This document shows positions 11,039-20,577 of a stretch of 64,000 nt of DNA, in pieces; positions within the stretch are counted from its first letter, which is position 1, and every line of letters begins with the position of its first letter. A model generated the notes under the pieces. That model had not been told where the DNA came from, did not search any database, and worked only from the letters and a program-made list of their open reading frames with translations. Source of the DNA: Pseudomonadota bacterium (GTDB lineage: Bacteria > Pseudomonadota > Gammaproteobacteria > Pseudomonadales > Pseudomonadaceae). Location of the stretch: assembly GCA_023431055.1 (NCBI GenBank), contig JAEYXX010000123.1, positions 31,377 through 95,376 of the forward strand, given 5' to 3'. Made by a program: the position numbers and the translations under genes.

Positions 11039-12384
11039 TGACCGCCTATGAGATGAACTTTGACGGCCTGGTCGGGCCGACTCACAACTACGGTGGGTTG
11101 TCTTACGGCAACGTTGCCTCGCAGAGCAACAGCCAGGTCGTGTCTAGCCCCCGGGAAGCCGCCAAGCAGGGCCTGGCGAAGATGAAGGCGCTGATGGACA
11201 TGGGCTTCAAGCAGGGCGTGCTGGCCCCGCAGGAACGCCCGGATGTCGCTGCGTTGCGTCGCCTGGGCTTTACCGGCAGCGATGCCGAGGTGATCCAGCG
11301 TGCAGCGCGCGAAGCCATGCCGCTGCTGGTGGCGAGTTGTTCGGCGTCGAGCATGTGGACGGCCAATTCCTGCACCGTCAGCCCCAGTGCCGATACTGCA
11401 GATGGGCGCGTGCACTTCACCGCCGCCAACCTCAACTGCAAATTCCACCGTAGCATCGAGCACCCGACCACCAGTCGCGTATTGCAGGCGATGTTCGCCA
11501 ACCAGGCGCACTTCGCCCATCACCCGGCGCTGCCGGCGGTGGCGCAGTTCGGTGACGAGGGTGCGGCCAATCACACGCGCTTCTGCAAGGGCTATGGCGA
11601 TGCCGGTGTGGAGTTCTTCGTCTATGGACGCAGCGCCTTCGACACCCGTTATCCGGCGCCGGCGCGCTATCCGGCGCGGCAGACCCTGGAGGCCAGTCAG
11701 GCAGTGGCGCGCCTGCACGGGCTGAGCGAGGCTGGAGTGGTCTATGCCCAACAGAATCCGGCAGTGATCGATCAGGGTGTGTTCCACAACGACGTGATCG
11801 CCGTGGGCAACGGCGAGGTGCTGTTCTATCACCAGGACGCCTTCCTCGATACCGACAAGGTGCTGGCCGAGCTGGGCGACAAGCTGGCGCGGCGTGGCGG
11901 CAACTTCCAGGCGGTGTGCGTGCCGGGCTCGGCCGTCAGCGTGCAGGACGCGGTGCGCTCCTACCTGTTCAACAGCCAACTGTTGACGCGCGCCGATGGC
12001 AGCATGCTGCTGGTGGTGCCGGAGGAGTGCCGCAACAATGCCAGCGTCTGGCGCTATCTGCAGCAACTGATCGCCGGTAATGGGCCTATTCGCGAGGTGC
12101 GCGTGTTCGACCTCAAGCAGAGCATGCAGAACGGCGGTGGTCCGGCCTGTCTGCGCCTGCGTGTGGCGCTCAACGAGCATGAGCTGGCGGCGGTCAATCC
12201 GGGCGTGGTGATGAGCGATGCGTTGCACGACACCCTGGTGACCTGGGTCGACAAGCACTATCGCGACCGCCTGAGCGAAGCCGATCTGGCCGACCCGCAA
12301 TTGCTGACCGAATGCCGCACGGCATTGGATGAACTGACGCAGATCCTTAAACTGGGCTCGGTCTATCCTTTCCAACTGAACTGA
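11038..12384 (+). CDS. aruB: N-succinylarginine dihydrolase AruB
   Basis: A 448-residue enzyme of the amidinotransferase-like fold that hydrolyses succinylarginine to succinylornithine, two NH3 and CO2. The N-terminus [20 protein letters not shown] and the block [19 protein letters not shown] are typical of AstB. Start and stop codons of aruB and aruD share one base (TGATG), so translation is coupled. A 9-bp hairpin follows. Confidence 0.94.
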
Positions 12385-12391
12385 CCCACAG

Positions 12392-12417
12392 GGCGGATGT
12401 CGCTTGTTACATCCGCC
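12392..12417 (+). terminator. Hairpin after aruB
   Basis: GGCGGATGT pairs perfectly with ACATCCGCC across an 8-base loop, followed only by TTA. It could terminate weakly or stabilise the aruB 3' end before the small gene at 12441. Confidence 0.5.
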
Positions 12418-12440
12418 TTATCCAACTCCCCGGAGATTTT

Positions 12441-12719
12441 ATGAGCGACGCGCTGCAACTGATTCTTGAAGATAACGACGGCACCCAACTGGAAACCTCC
12501 TGCAGCCGTTTCGCCGTGGTGTGGCAGGGCAAGGAGCTGTGGGTCCAGGCCGTTGGCGATCAGTTGCTGATCGGTGTCGACGTGGAGGAGGGCGATACCG
12601 AGTACGCCAATCTGCTGCTGCGTCCGCAGGCTACCAATCTGGTCAGCCTGCAGCTGGAGATGGAGCCGGCGCTGGCCGATGAGGACGATCACGTTCATGG
12701 CCCGGACTGCAATCACTGA
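12441..12719 (+). CDS. Conserved small acidic protein between aruB and aruE
   Basis: A 92-residue soluble acidic protein without signal peptide or membrane segment. I recognise it only as the small hypothetical gene that sits between aruB and aruE in P. aeruginosa as well. Its C-terminus, DEDDHVHGPDCNH, is rich in His, Asp and Cys and could bind a metal. A CCGGAG ribosome site precedes ATG 12441 by about 7 bases. Conserved placement in an arginine catabolic operon suggests an accessory role, but nothing in the sequence defines a function. Confidence 0.8.
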   Translation: MSDALQLILEDNDGTQLETSCSRFAVVWQGKELWVQAVGDQLLIGVDVEEGDTEYANLLLRPQATNLVSLQLEMEPALADEDDHVHGPDCNH

Positions 12720-12730
12720 TTGAAGCTTGC

Positions 12731-12783
12731 AGGGTGGGCCGTTGTTGGTGGGCTGAAGTGCAGCGCCGCCCGGCCCACCCTAC
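12731..12783. repeat. Palindromic repeat (AGGGTGGGCC...GGCCCACCCT)
   Basis: AGGGTGGGCCG at 12731 faces CGGCCCACCCTAC ending at 12784, enclosing about 30 bases. It is similar in design to the other GTAGGG-type palindromes here but different in arm sequence, so I count it as a separate family. It lies between the 92-residue gene and aruE. Confidence 0.7.
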
Positions 12784-12810
12784 GAACATGCTGCGAACCA
12801 AGGAGTGCCC

Positions 12811-13824
12811 ATGCTTGCCCTCGGCAAACTGCTTGAACTGACCCTGGCCGGCCATGAGCCGTCGGCGAAGATTCAACTGACGCCCGATGGCACGCGTCTG
12901 CGCTGGCTGGATGAAGGCGCGCTGGAGGTGACCCCGCCAGCCGCGCGCGATAATGGCCTCGACTTACTGCTGTCGGCCGGCGTCCATGGCAACGAAACCG
13001 CTCCCATCGAACTGCTCGACCGCCTGTTGCGTGGCATTGCGCGCAACGAGCTGCATCCGGCTGCACGCATTCTCTTTCTGTTCGGCAACCCCGAGGCCAT
13101 GCGCCGCGGCGAGCGCTATGTCGAGCAGGACCTTAACCGCCTGTTCAGCGGTCGTCACGAGCAATCCAGTGGCTTCGAGGCCATCAGGGCCTGCGATCTG
13201 GAGCATCTGGCGGTCAACTTCTTCGGCAAGGACACCGGCCGCACGCGCCTGCATTACGACCTGCATACCGCCATTCGTGCCTCGAAGATCGAGCAGTTCG
13301 CCCTCTATCCATGGCAGGAGGGCCGCGCGCATTCCCGCCGCGAGCTGCAGCGCCTGCGCGCTGCCGGTATCGAGGCGGTGCTGCTGCAGAACAAGGCCTC
13401 GACCACCTTCAGTGCCTACACCTACGCGCAGCTTGGTGCCGAAGCCTTCACCCTGGAGTTGGGCAAGGCCCGTGCCTTCGGGCAAAACGAACTGGTCAAT
13501 CTCGATCTATTGGAGAACGCGCTGCATGCGCTGATCGAAGGGCGCGAGGTGATCAGTGGCGAGCCCACGCTCGATGGCATGCAGCTGTTTGCGGTCTCGC
13601 GTGAAGTCATCAAGCACAGCGACAGCTTCCAGCTGAACGTGCCGGCGGATATCGAGAACTTCACCGAGCTGGAGCCTGGCTACCTGCTGGCGGAGGATAT
13701 CGCCGATACCCGCTGGATCGTGGAGGAGCAGGATGCGCGCATCATCTTCCCAAATCCCAAGGTCAAGAACGGTCTGCGTGCCGCGATCCTGATCGTCCCC
13801 GACGACGGTACCGGTTTGCTGTAA
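12811..13824 (+). CDS. aruE: Succinylglutamate desuccinylase AruE
   Basis: A 337-residue zinc-dependent carboxypeptidase-like enzyme (AstE/aspartoacylase superfamily) that splits succinylglutamate into succinate and glutamate, the last AST step. Zinc and catalytic motifs are visible: [12 protein letters not shown] (about 56-67), [10 protein letters not shown] (about 109-118) and HYDLHTAIR (about 149-157). ATG 12811 is 5 bases after AAGGAG; a GTG two codons upstream overlaps the ribosome site. It completes the pathway encoded by aruCFGDB. Confidence 0.93.
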   Translation: MLALGKLLELTLAGHEPSAKIQLTPDGTRLRWLDEGALEVTPPAARDNGLDLLLSAGVHGNETAPIELLDRLLRGIARNELHPAARILFLFGNPEAMRRGERYVEQDLNRLFSGRHEQSSGFEAIRACDLEHLAVNFFGKDTGRTRLHYDLHTAIRASKIEQFALYPWQEGRAHSRRELQRLRAAGIEAVLLQNKASTTFSAYTYAQLGAEAFTLELGKARAFGQNELVNLDLLENALHALIEGREVISGEPTLDGMQLFAVSREVIKHSDSFQLNVPADIENFTELEPGYLLAEDIADTRWIVEEQDARIIFPNPKVKNGLRAAILIVPDDGTGLL

Positions 13825-13830
13825 TGCTGC

Positions 13831-13891
13831 TGTGGGAGGGGCTTTAGCCGCGACGCTGCGGTCTCCTGATCGCCGCTGAAGCGCCTCCCAC
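13831..13891. repeat. Palindromic repeat, family D, after aruE
   Basis: TGTGGGAGGGGCTTTAGCCG on the left and CGGCTGAAGCGCCTCCCAC on the right form a long imperfect hairpin. It is followed by GGTTTTTG and therefore may also act as the terminator of the aru operon. Confidence 0.85.
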
Positions 13892-13974
13892 GGTTTTTGC
13901 CCTCAACTGTATCTGTCACCCTTCGGGCGACCTCTTTAGCATGGGCCTTCCGCCAATTGCCGGGAAAGCCTGTC

Positions 13975-14979
13975 ATGCCCCTGATCGACCTGCGTAGCGA
14001 TACCGTCACCCAACCCACCGCCGCCATGCGTGAAGCCATGATGGCTGCCGAGCTGGGCGATGACGTGTATGGCGAAGACCCCACGGTAAACCGTCTGGAG
14101 GCCTGGCTGGCCAACGAGCTGGGCTTCGCGGCGGGGCTGTTCGTGCCCACCGGCACCATGAGCAACCTGCTCGGCCTGATGGCCCATTGCGAACGCGGTG
14201 ATGAGTACATCGTCGGCCAGCAGGCGCATACCTATAAATACGAAGGCGGCGGAGCCGCGGTGCTCGGCTCCATTCAGCCGCAGCCGATCGACGGCGAGGC
14301 CGATGGTTCGCTGGACCTTGCCAAGGTCGAGGCGGCGATCAAGCAGGACGACTTCCACTTCGCCCGTACTCGCCTGCTGGCGCTGGAAAACACCATGCAG
14401 GGCAAGGTGCTGCCGCTCGATTATCTGGCCGCCGCGCGTGAGTTGACGCAGCGCCGTGGTCTGAGCCTGCATCTGGATGGCGCACGTTTGTACAACGCAG
14501 CGGTCAAGCTCGGGGTGCCGGCGCGTGAGATCACCCAGTATTTCGACTCGGTGTCGGTGTGCCTGTCCAAGGGGCTCGGTGCGCCGGTCGGTTCGGTGCT
14601 GTGCGGCAGCGCGGCGCTGATCGGCAAGGCGCGTCGTCTGCGCAAGATGGTCGGCGGCGGTATGCGCCAGGCCGGCGTGCTGGCGGCGGCGGGGCTGTAT
14701 GCGTTGCAGCATCAGGTCGAGCGCCTGGCCGAGGATCACGCCAAGGCCGCGCATCTGGGCGAGGCGCTGGCCGGACTGGGCCACCGCGTCGAGCCGGTGC
14801 AGACCAATATGGTTTATGTGCAGCTCGGCGAGCGTGCCGGGCAGATCAAGGCCTTCATGGCCGAACGCGGCATCGTCGTCAGTGCGGCGCCGCGCCTGCG
14901 TCTGGTCACTCATCTGGACGTCAGCGCCGAGCAAATCGAGCAGGTGATCGAGGCCTTTGCCGCTTTTCGCTCGCTTTGA
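13975..14979 (+). CDS. ltaE: Low-specificity L-threonine aldolase
   Basis: A 334-residue PLP enzyme that cleaves L-threonine or allo-threonine to glycine and acetaldehyde. The family opening [12 protein letters not shown], the [15 protein letters not shown] block, [10 protein letters not shown] and the PLP lysine in [18 protein letters not shown] are all present. ATG 13975 aligns with the family start; the frame is open 26 codons upstream without family similarity. It is separated from aruE by a family D repeat, so it is probably its own unit. Confidence 0.92.
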   Translation: MPLIDLRSDTVTQPTAAMREAMMAAELGDDVYGEDPTVNRLEAWLANELGFAAGLFVPTGTMSNLLGLMAHCERGDEYIVGQQAHTYKYEGGGAAVLGSIQPQPIDGEADGSLDLAKVEAAIKQDDFHFARTRLLALENTMQGKVLPLDYLAAARELTQRRGLSLHLDGARLYNAAVKLGVPAREITQYFDSVSVCLSKGLGAPVGSVLCGSAALIGKARRLRKMVGGGMRQAGVLAAAGLYALQHQVERLAEDHAKAAHLGEALAGLGHRVEPVQTNMVYVQLGERAGQIKAFMAERGIVVSAAPRLRLVTHLDVSAEQIEQVIEAFAAFRSL

Positions 14980-15024
14980 GTCGCAACCGCAGCGCCCGAT
15001 AGGCGCCTGCTATCAACAAAGGCA

Positions 15025-15053
15025 CTAGCCGCGCGCGGTAGGCCCGATATAAT
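15025..15053 (+). promoter_or_regulatory. Possible alaS promoter (-10 TATAAT)
   Basis: A perfect -10 hexamer TATAAT lies at 15048-15053, 52 bases before the alaS start. The -35 region (around 15025-15030) does not match TTGACA well, so it would need an activator or be moderately weak. Confidence 0.45.
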
Positions 15054-15104
15054 GCGGCCCTTTGCCGGCTTTTGCCGTGGCCGCCTGTTTCCTTGGAAGA
15101 CCCT

Positions 15105-17729
15105 ATGAAAAGCGCAGAAATCCGTGAAGCCTTCCTGAGCTTCTTCGAAGAAAAAGGGCACACCCGTGTCGCTTCCAGCTCGCTGATTCCGGCGAACGAC
15201 CCGACCCTGCTGTTCACCAACGCAGGCATGAACCAGTTCAAGGACTGCTTCCTCGGTTTGGAAAAGCGCGCCTACACCCGCGCCACCACCAGCCAGAAGT
15301 GCGTGCGGGCGGGCGGCAAGCACAATGACCTGGAGAACGTCGGCTACACCGCGCGTCACCACACCTTCTTCGAAATGCTGGGCAACTTCAGCTTCGGCGA
15401 CTATTTCAAGCGCGATGCCATCCATTACGCCTGGGAATTTTTGACCTCCGACAAGTGGCTGAACCTGCCCAAGGAAAAGCTCTGGGTCACCGTCTATGCC
15501 ACCGATGACGAGGCCTACGATATCTGGACGAAGGAAGTCGGCATCCCCACCGAGCGCATGATCCGCATCGGCGACAACAAGGGCGCGCCCTATGCGTCCG
15601 ACAACTTCTGGGCGATGGGCGACACTGGCCCGTGCGGCCCGTGCACCGAGATCTTCTTCGACCATGGCGAGCACATCTGGGGCGGCCCACCCGGCAGCCC
15701 GGAAGAAGATGGCGACCGCTACATCGAGATCTGGAACAACGTCTTCATGCAGTTCAACCGCACTGCGGACGGCGTATTGCACCCGCTGCCGGCGCCGAGC
15801 GTGGACACCGGTATGGGCCTTGAGCGCATCAGCGCCGTGCTGCAGCACGTCAACTCGAACTACGAGATCGACCTGTTCCAGAACCTGCTGGCCGCTTCGG
15901 CCAAGGCCATCGGTTGCGCCAATGAAGGTCAGGCCTCGCTGAAAGTGGTCGCCGACCATATCCGTTCCTGCAGCTTCCTGATCGCCGACGGCGTGACCCC
16001 GTCCAACGAAGGCCGTGGCTACGTGCTGCGCCGCATCGTGCGTCGCGCCTGCCGCCACGGCAACAAGCTGGGCGCCAAGGGCAGCTTCTTTTACCAGATC
16101 GTCGCTGCGCTGGTGGCCGAGATGGGCGAAGCTTTCCCTGAACTCAAGCAGCAGCAGGCGCACATCGAGCGCGTGCTGAAGACCGAAGAAGAGCAGTTCG
16201 CCAAGACCCTGGAGCAGGGCCTAAAGATCCTCGAGCAGGACCTGGCTGGCCTGCAGGGCTCGGTTATCCCGGGCGATGTGGTGTTCAAGCTGTACGACAC
16301 CTATGGCTTCCCGGTCGACCTGACCGCCGATATCGCCCGCGAGCGCGAGCTGTCGGTGGATGAGGAAGGCTTCGAGCGTGAAATGGAAGCGCAGCGCGAG
16401 CGCGCCCGCTCCGCCAGCGCCTTCGGCATGGACTACAACGCCCTGGTCAAGGTCGACGCCGACACGCGCTTCCTCGGCTACGAAGGCACCAGCGGCAGCG
16501 GCAAGATCATCGCCCTGTTCAAGGCCGGCAGCGCCGTCGACAGCCTCGCCGAAGGCGAGGAGGGCGTGGTGGTGCTGGATCAGACGCCGTTCTACGCCGA
16601 ATCCGGTGGTCAGGTCGGTGACTGCGGTTACCTGGAAAGCGCTGGCGTGCGTTTCGATGTGCGTGACACCACCAAGGCCGGCGGCGCCTTCCTGCACCAC
16701 GGTGTGGTGGTCAAGGGCGGCCTGAGTGTCGGCGCCAGCGTCAAGGCTGAAGCCGAAGCCGGCGTGCGTCAGGCCACCGCGCTGAACCACTCTGCTACCC
16801 ACCTGCTGCACGCCGCGCTGCGTCAGGTGCTGGGCGATCACGTGCAGCAGAAGGGCTCGCTGGTAGACAGTCAGCGCCTGCGCTTCGACTTCAGCCACTT
16901 CGAGGCGATCAAGCCAGAGCAGATCAAGCAGCTGGAAGACATCGTCAACGCCGAGATTCGCAAGAACTCCGAGGTCGAGACCGAGGAAACCGACATCGAA
17001 ACCGCCAAGGCCAAGGGCGCCATGGCGCTGTTTGGCGAGAAGTACGGTGATCAGGTGCGGGTGCTGAGCATGGGCGGCGATTTTTCCGTCGAGCTCTGCG
17101 GCGGTACCCATGTATCGCGTACCGGCGACATCGGTCTGTTCAAGATCACCAGCGAAGGCGGCGTGGCCGCTGGCGTGCGTCGTATCGAAGCGGTCACTGG
17201 CGCCGCCGCGCTGGCCTGGCTCAATGGCGCCGAGGAGCAGCTCAAGGAAGCCGCTTCTCTGGTCAAAGGCAGCCGCGACAACGTACTCGACAAACTGTCG
17301 GCGCTGATCGAGCGTAACCGCCAGCTGGAAAAGGAGCTGGAGCAGCTCAAGGCCAAGGCCGCCAGCGCCGCGGGTAACGATCTGGCCGGCTCGGCGGTGG
17401 ACGTGAAGGGCACCAAGGTGCTGGCTGCGCGTCTCGATGGTCTGGACGGCAAGGCGCTGCTGGCGCTGGTCGATCAGTTGAAGAACAAACTGGGCAGTGC
17501 GGTGATCCTGCTCGGTGGCGTGTTCGAGGAAAAGGTGGTGCTGGTCGCTGGTGTAACTCAGGACCTGACGTCCAAGCTCAAGGCCGGTGACCTGATGCGT
17601 CAGGCCGCTGCGGCCGTGGGCGGCAAGGGCGGTGGTCGCCCGGATATGGCTCAGGGCGGCGGTGTTGATGCCGGCAAACTGGATGAAGCCCTGGCCCTGG
17701 CTGCCACCCTGGTCGAACAGGCTTCGTAA
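15105..17729 (+). CDS. alaS: Alanyl-tRNA synthetase
   Basis: An 874-residue class II synthetase that charges tRNA-Ala. The class II core opens with [19 protein letters not shown]; the editing domain has [16 protein letters not shown] (HxxxH zinc-type motif) and the matching [13 protein letters not shown]; the C-terminal glycine-rich tail ([15 protein letters not shown]) is the C-Ala/DHHA1 signature. Length equals the Pseudomonas enzyme and is close to the 876 residues of E. coli. ATG 15105 is preceded by TTGGAAG and matches the family start. Confidence 0.97.
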   Translation: MKSAEIREAFLSFFEEKGHTRVASSSLIPANDPTLLFTNAGMNQFKDCFLGLEKRAYTRATTSQKCVRAGGKHNDLENVGYTARHHTFFEMLGNFSFGDYFKRDAIHYAWEFLTSDKWLNLPKEKLWVTVYATDDEAYDIWTKEVGIPTERMIRIGDNKGAPYASDNFWAMGDTGPCGPCTEIFFDHGEHIWGGPPGSPEEDGDRYIEIWNNVFMQFNRTADGVLHPLPAPSVDTGMGLERISAVLQHVNSNYEIDLFQNLLAASAKAIGCANEGQASLKVVADHIRSCSFLIADGVTPSNEGRGYVLRRIVRRACRHGNKLGAKGSFFYQIVAALVAEMGEAFPELKQQQAHIERVLKTEEEQFAKTLEQGLKILEQDLAGLQGSVIPGDVVFKLYDTYGFPVDLTADIARERELSVDEEGFEREMEAQRERARSASAFGMDYNALVKVDADTRFLGYEGTSGSGKIIALFKAGSAVDSLAEGEEGVVVLDQTPFYAESGGQVGDCGYLESAGVRFDVRDTTKAGGAFLHHGVVVKGGLSVGASVKAEAEAGVRQATALNHSATHLLHAALRQVLGDHVQQKGSLVDSQRLRFDFSHFEAIKPEQIKQLEDIVNAEIRKNSEVETEETDIETAKAKGAMALFGEKYGDQVRVLSMGGDFSVELCGGTHVSRTGDIGLFKITSEGGVAAGVRRIEAVTGAAALAWLNGAEEQLKEAASLVKGSRDNVLDKLSALIERNRQLEKELEQLKAKAASAAGNDLAGSAVDVKGTKVLAARLDGLDGKALLALVDQLKNKLGSAVILLGGVFEEKVVLVAGVTQDLTSKLKAGDLMRQAAAAVGGKGGGRPDMAQGGGVDAGKLDEALALAATLVEQAS

Positions 17730-17744
17730 CGAGCGAGAAAGCGG

Positions 17745-17768
17745 GGCCCGCAGTGCGTCCGGCGGGCC
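17745..17768 (+). terminator. Possible hairpin after alaS
   Basis: GGCCCGC and GCGGGCC form a 7-bp G+C stem with a 10-base loop in the 102-base gap before lysC; only two T follow. It may partly uncouple alaS from lysC. Confidence 0.35.
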
Positions 17769-17831
17769 TTGGCAGTGTGACCCGATGCGGGTTTAATGGG
17801 CGCCCTTCGAGGAATCAGGCGGCTTTTTGAA

Positions 17832-19070
17832 ATGGCTTTGATCGTACAGAAGTTTGGGGGCACCTCCGTCGGCACCGTCGAGCGTATCCAGCAGGTGGCC
17901 GAGAAGGTTAAGAAATTCCGCGAGAAAGGCGACGACATCGTCGTCGTGGTGTCCGCCATGAGCGGCGAAACCAACCGCCTGATCGATCTGGCGAAACAGA
18001 TCACCGACGGCGAGCCGGTACCGCGCGAACTGGATGTGATGGTGTCTACCGGTGAGCAGGTGACCATTGCCCTGCTGGCCATGGCGCTGATCAAGCGCGG
18101 TGTGCCGGCGGTGTCCTACACCGGCAACCAGGTGCGCATCCTCACCGATAGTGCGCACAACAAGGCGCGCATTCTGCAGATCGACGACCAGAAGATTCGT
18201 GCCGACCTCAAGGCTGGTCGTGTCGTCGTCGTCGCCGGCTTCCAGGGCGTCGACGAGCATGGCAGCATCACCACCCTCGGTCGTGGCGGTTCCGATACCA
18301 CCGGCGTGGCTCTGGCAGCGGCGCTGAAGGCCGACGAGTGCCAGATCTATACCGATGTCGATGGCGTCTACACCACCGACCCGCGTGTGGTGCCCAAGGC
18401 TCAGCGTCTGGAAAAGATCACCTTCGAAGAGATGCTGGAAATGGCCAGCCTCGGCTCCAAGGTGTTGCAGATTCGCTCGGTGGAGTTCGCCGGCAAGTAC
18501 AACGTCCCGCTGCGCGTCCTGCACAGCTTCCAGGAGGGGCCGGGCACCCTCATTACCCTTGATGAAGAGGAATCCATGGAACAGCCGATCATTTCCGGCA
18601 TCGCTTTCAATCGCGACGAAGCCAAGCTGACCATCCGTGGGGTGCCGGATATCCCTGGCATCGCCTTCAAGATTCTCGGCCCGATCAGCGCCGGCAACAT
18701 CGAAGTGGACATGATCGTGCAGAACGTCTCGCACGATAACACCACTGATTTCACCTTTACCGTGCACCGTAACGACTACAACAACGCCCTGGGCGTATTG
18801 CAGAAGACCGCTGACGAGCTGGGTGCCCGTGAAGTCGTGGGCGATACCAACATCGCCAAGGTGTCCATCGTGGGTGTCGGCATGCGTTCCCACGCCGGTG
18901 TCGCCAGCCGCATGTTCGAAGCGCTGGCCAAGGAAACCATCAACATCCAGATGATCTCCACCTCCGAGATCAAGGTGTCCGTGGTCATCGAGGAGAAGTA
19001 TCTGGAGCTGGCGGTGCGCGCTCTGCATACTGCCTTCGAGCTGGATGCCCCGGCCCGACAGGGTGAGTGA
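17832..19070 (+). CDS. lysC: Aspartokinase LysC
   Basis: A 412-residue kinase that phosphorylates aspartate, entering lysine, threonine, methionine and diaminopimelate synthesis. The kinase domain (about 1-245) starts MALIVQKFGGTSVGTVERI and includes GRGGSDTTGVALAAAL and YTDVDGVYTTDPR. Two ACT domains (about 265-400) would carry lysine/threonine feedback control; IQMISTSEIKVSVVI is a typical ACT segment. Strong intrinsic terminator after it. An internal start (18576) could make a separate regulatory subunit. Confidence 0.95.
   Translation: MALIVQKFGGTSVGTVERIQQVAEKVKKFREKGDDIVVVVSAMSGETNRLIDLAKQITDGEPVPRELDVMVSTGEQVTIALLAMALIKRGVPAVSYTGNQVRILTDSAHNKARILQIDDQKIRADLKAGRVVVVAGFQGVDEHGSITTLGRGGSDTTGVALAAALKADECQIYTDVDGVYTTDPRVVPKAQRLEKITFEEMLEMASLGSKVLQIRSVEFAGKYNVPLRVLHSFQEGPGTLITLDEEESMEQPIISGIAFNRDEAKLTIRGVPDIPGIAFKILGPISAGNIEVDMIVQNVSHDNTTDFTFTVHRNDYNNALGVLQKTADELGAREVVGDTNIAKVSIVGVGMRSHAGVASRMFEALAKETINIQMISTSEIKVSVVIEEKYLELAVRALHTAFELDAPARQGE
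18576..19070 (+). CDS. Possible LysC beta subunit from an internal in-frame start
   Basis: ATG at 18576 within lysC is preceded by GAAGAGGA at 6 bases and would yield a 164-residue protein (MEQPIISGIAFNRDEAKLTI...) comprising both ACT domains. Independent beta subunits of this kind are established for Bacillus and Corynebacterium aspartokinases. Here only the ribosome site and position support it. Confidence 0.4.
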   Translation: MEQPIISGIAFNRDEAKLTIRGVPDIPGIAFKILGPISAGNIEVDMIVQNVSHDNTTDFTFTVHRNDYNNALGVLQKTADELGAREVVGDTNIAKVSIVGVGMRSHAGVASRMFEALAKETINIQMISTSEIKVSVVIEEKYLELAVRALHTAFELDAPARQGE

Positions 19071-19083
19071 TTGATCTGATTCG

Positions 19084-19118
19084 AAAGGCGCGGCTGGTTC
19101 CGCGCCTTTCGTTTTTTT
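19084..19118 (+). terminator. Intrinsic terminator of lysC
   Basis: AAAGGCGCGG pairs with CCGCGCCTTT around a CTGGTT loop, followed by CGTTTTTTT. It cleanly separates lysC from rsmA. Confidence 0.9.
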
Positions 19119-19260
19119 GACCGACTTGCGGGAACTTTCTTTCTGCGCGGGCTGGTCAATACTTGGGTGGAGGCTTTCAGGCTTGTTTTAGCAGGGAGCC
19201 AGCACCATTTTCTTTTTGCAGACTGTTGTCCTGAAAAATGTAATCCGTGAGGAGAAAGGA

Positions 19261-19446
19261 ATGCTGATTCTGACTCGCCGGGTCGGAGAGACCCTGATGG
19301 TCGGTGATGATGTGACTGTCACCGTGTTGGGTGTGAAAGGTAACCAGGTGCGTATTGGTGTCAATGCGCCGAAAGAGGTTGCCGTTCACCGTGAGGAAAT
19401 CTACCAGCGTATTCAGAAAGAGAAGGGTGACGAACCAAGCCACTAA
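19261..19446 (+). CDS. rsmA: Translational regulator RsmA (CsrA)
   Basis: A 61-residue RNA-binding protein that binds GGA motifs in 5' leaders and represses or stabilises target mRNAs, controlling secondary metabolism, motility and biofilm genes through the Gac/Rsm cascade. The sequence starts [20 protein letters not shown] and contains [19 protein letters not shown], including the RNA-contact arginine of the VHRxE motif. ATG 19261 follows a very strong GAGGAGAAAGGA. Position between lysC and tRNA-Ser is conserved in Pseudomonas. Confidence 0.97.
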
Positions 19447-19464
19447 TTTTTCTACAAATTTTTG

Positions 19465-19493
19465 TTTGCAAACGGGGAAAACATGTTTATCAT
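19465..19493 (+). promoter_or_regulatory. Promoter of tRNA-Ser
   Basis: TTTGCA, 17 bases, then TATCAT (19488-19493) form a good sigma-70 promoter 15 bases before the tRNA. The following GCGCCCCG is a G+C-rich discriminator, typical of stringently controlled stable RNA genes. Confidence 0.7.
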
Positions 19494-19507
19494 GCGCCCC
19501 GTGTTGC

Positions 19508-19598
19508 GGAGAGGTGGCCGAGTGGCCGAAGGCGCTCCCCTGCTAAGGGAGTACACCTCAAAAGGGTGTCGGGGGTTCGAATCCCCCCTTCTCCGCCA
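19508..19598 (+). tRNA. tRNA-Ser (anticodon GCT)
   Basis: A 91-base class II tRNA with encoded CCA. The acceptor stem GGAGAGG pairs with CTTCTCC, the anticodon loop is CTGCTAA (GCT, reading AGC/AGU), a long variable arm is present, and the T-arm GGGGGTTCGAATCCCCC is intact. Confidence 0.97.
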
Positions 19599-19637
19599 TT
19601 ATTCAGCGAGTCAGGCGTAAGCCGGGCTGGCGAATCA

Positions 19638-19665
19638 CCAGAGGTGATCTGGTATAAAAGCACCA
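19638..19665 (+). repeat. Direct repeat copy 1 ahead of tRNA-Arg
   Basis: ACCAGAGGTGATCTGGTATA and the following AAAGCACC recur with three changes at 19790-19817. Both copies sit in the spacers of the tRNA cluster, suggesting a tandem duplication of tRNA plus flank, followed by divergence. Confidence 0.65.
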
Positions 19666-19671
19666 AGAAGC

Positions 19672-19748
19672 GGACTCATAGCTCAGCTGGATAGAGTACT
19701 CGGCTACGAACCGAGCGGTCGGAGGTTCGAATCCTCCTGAGTCCGCCA
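19672..19748 (+). tRNA. tRNA-Arg (anticodon ACG), copy 1
   Basis: A 77-base tRNA with acceptor GGACTCA/TGAGTCC, discriminator G and encoded CCA. The anticodon loop GGCTACGAACC gives ACG (inosine-modified, reading CGN). Identical to copy 2 across the whole gene. Confidence 0.97.
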
Positions 19749-19789
19749 TATTCAATGGCACTGCAGCGATGCAAGCCATTTTGTTTCAA

Positions 19790-19817
19790 CCAGCGGTGAT
19801 CTGGTCTAAAAGCGCCA
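19790..19817 (+). repeat. Direct repeat copy 2 between the tRNA-Arg genes
   Basis: ACCAGCGGTGATCTGGTCTA followed by AAAGCGCC, matching the sequence at 19638 with three differences. After it the spacer diverges completely for about 140 bases before the second tRNA. Confidence 0.65.
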
Positions 19818-19961
19818 TAAGATCGCACGAAAGCGTAGCGAGCGAAGGGTAGGCGAGGCGAAAGCGAACGAAGAAGCGCAGTTTAGTTTTCTAAATGAGC
19901 ATTCTGAGTTCGGTTTCAACGAAGCATAACCAAGCGCAGTAGCTTTCGAGTGATCTGTAAC

Positions 19962-20038
19962 GGACTCATAGCTCAGCTGGATAGAGTACTCGGCTACGAA
20001 CCGAGCGGTCGGAGGTTCGAATCCTCCTGAGTCCGCCA
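19962..20038 (+). tRNA. tRNA-Arg (anticodon ACG), copy 2
   Basis: A 77-base tRNA identical to the copy at 19672, including CCA. A strong terminator follows directly, so it is the last gene of the tRNA-Ser/Arg/Arg transcript. Confidence 0.97.
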
Positions 20039-20043
20039 TACCC

Positions 20044-20077
20044 AAAGGGCCTGCAGCAATGCAGGCCCTTTTTCTTT
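20044..20077. terminator. Bidirectional terminator between tRNA-Arg and the envelope protein gene
   Basis: An 11-bp stem AAAGGGCCTGC / GCAGGCCCTTT with an AGCAAT loop. T-rich sequence follows on the top strand, and AAA precedes it (T on the bottom strand), so it can end both the tRNA transcript and the gene coming from the right. Confidence 0.88.
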
Positions 20078-20082
20078 GTGCG

Positions 20083-20577
20083 TTATTTCTTCACGCAGCC
20101 GGCTTCGTCGAAGCTGACCTGTCGGCTGTTGCCGCCTTTGCGCTTTTCACGATAGTGGTAGCGCTCCTGTCCATTGCTCGCCGTGACTCTGTCCGGTTTG
20201 CCCAGGCTGTTTTCCACGTCGGCGCGGCTCATGCCGCGGCGGATTTCCTTGCGGATGATCGCCTGGCGCTTCTCGCTACTGGTCAGAAGGTTACCGCAGC
20301 CATCGTCCTGCTGGCCGACTATCACCACTTCGCCGGAGTTCGCGGTCGTGGTTTCTTTGCGTCTGTCCGGGGTGGCCAGCGGTATGGGCTTGCCACTGCT
20401 TGGCGTATGGTTGCGCGTGTCCTGCAGATGCTGCTCCTCATCGCTGGAGCAGCCGTGGCGAGTGAAGGTGACATGGCCGTCAGAGCCTACGCAGCGGAAC
20501 ACGCTGGCGGCCGAGCTGTCTTCAATAGGGGAGAGAAGCGCAGCGGCGAATAGCGCTGCCAGATGCCGTCCTCGCAT
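20083..20577 (-). CDS. Exported protein with DUF4124-like and SmpA/OmlA-like segments
   Basis: A 164-residue protein. The start chosen (MRGRHLAALFAAALLS) gives a signal peptide with cleavage near residue 24; the frame is open 8 codons upstream. After it, VFRCVGSDGHVTFTRHGC resembles the DUF4124 motif common in Pseudomonas envelope proteins (two cysteines that may pair). Residues about 100-150 (AIIRKEIRRGMSRADVENSLGKPDRV) resemble the SmpA/OmlA (BamE-like) fold, where a 'GMS...V...LGKPD' helix-loop is typical. It probably acts in the periplasm or at the outer membrane; the exact role is unknown. Confidence 0.8.
   Translation of the reverse strand: MRGRHLAALFAAALLSPIEDSSAASVFRCVGSDGHVTFTRHGCSSDEEQHLQDTRNHTPSSGKPIPLATPDRRKETTTANSGEVVIVGQQDDGCGNLLTSSEKRQAIIRKEIRRGMSRADVENSLGKPDRVTASNGQERYHYREKRKGGNSRQVSFDEAGCVKK

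Noticed and set aside
19806..20045. Minus-strand 79-residue reading frame beginning MGMADSGGFEPPTARFVAEY
   Set aside because: It is the antisense of tRNA-Arg and its spacer; this peptide is a familiar false gene arising from tRNA antisense translation.
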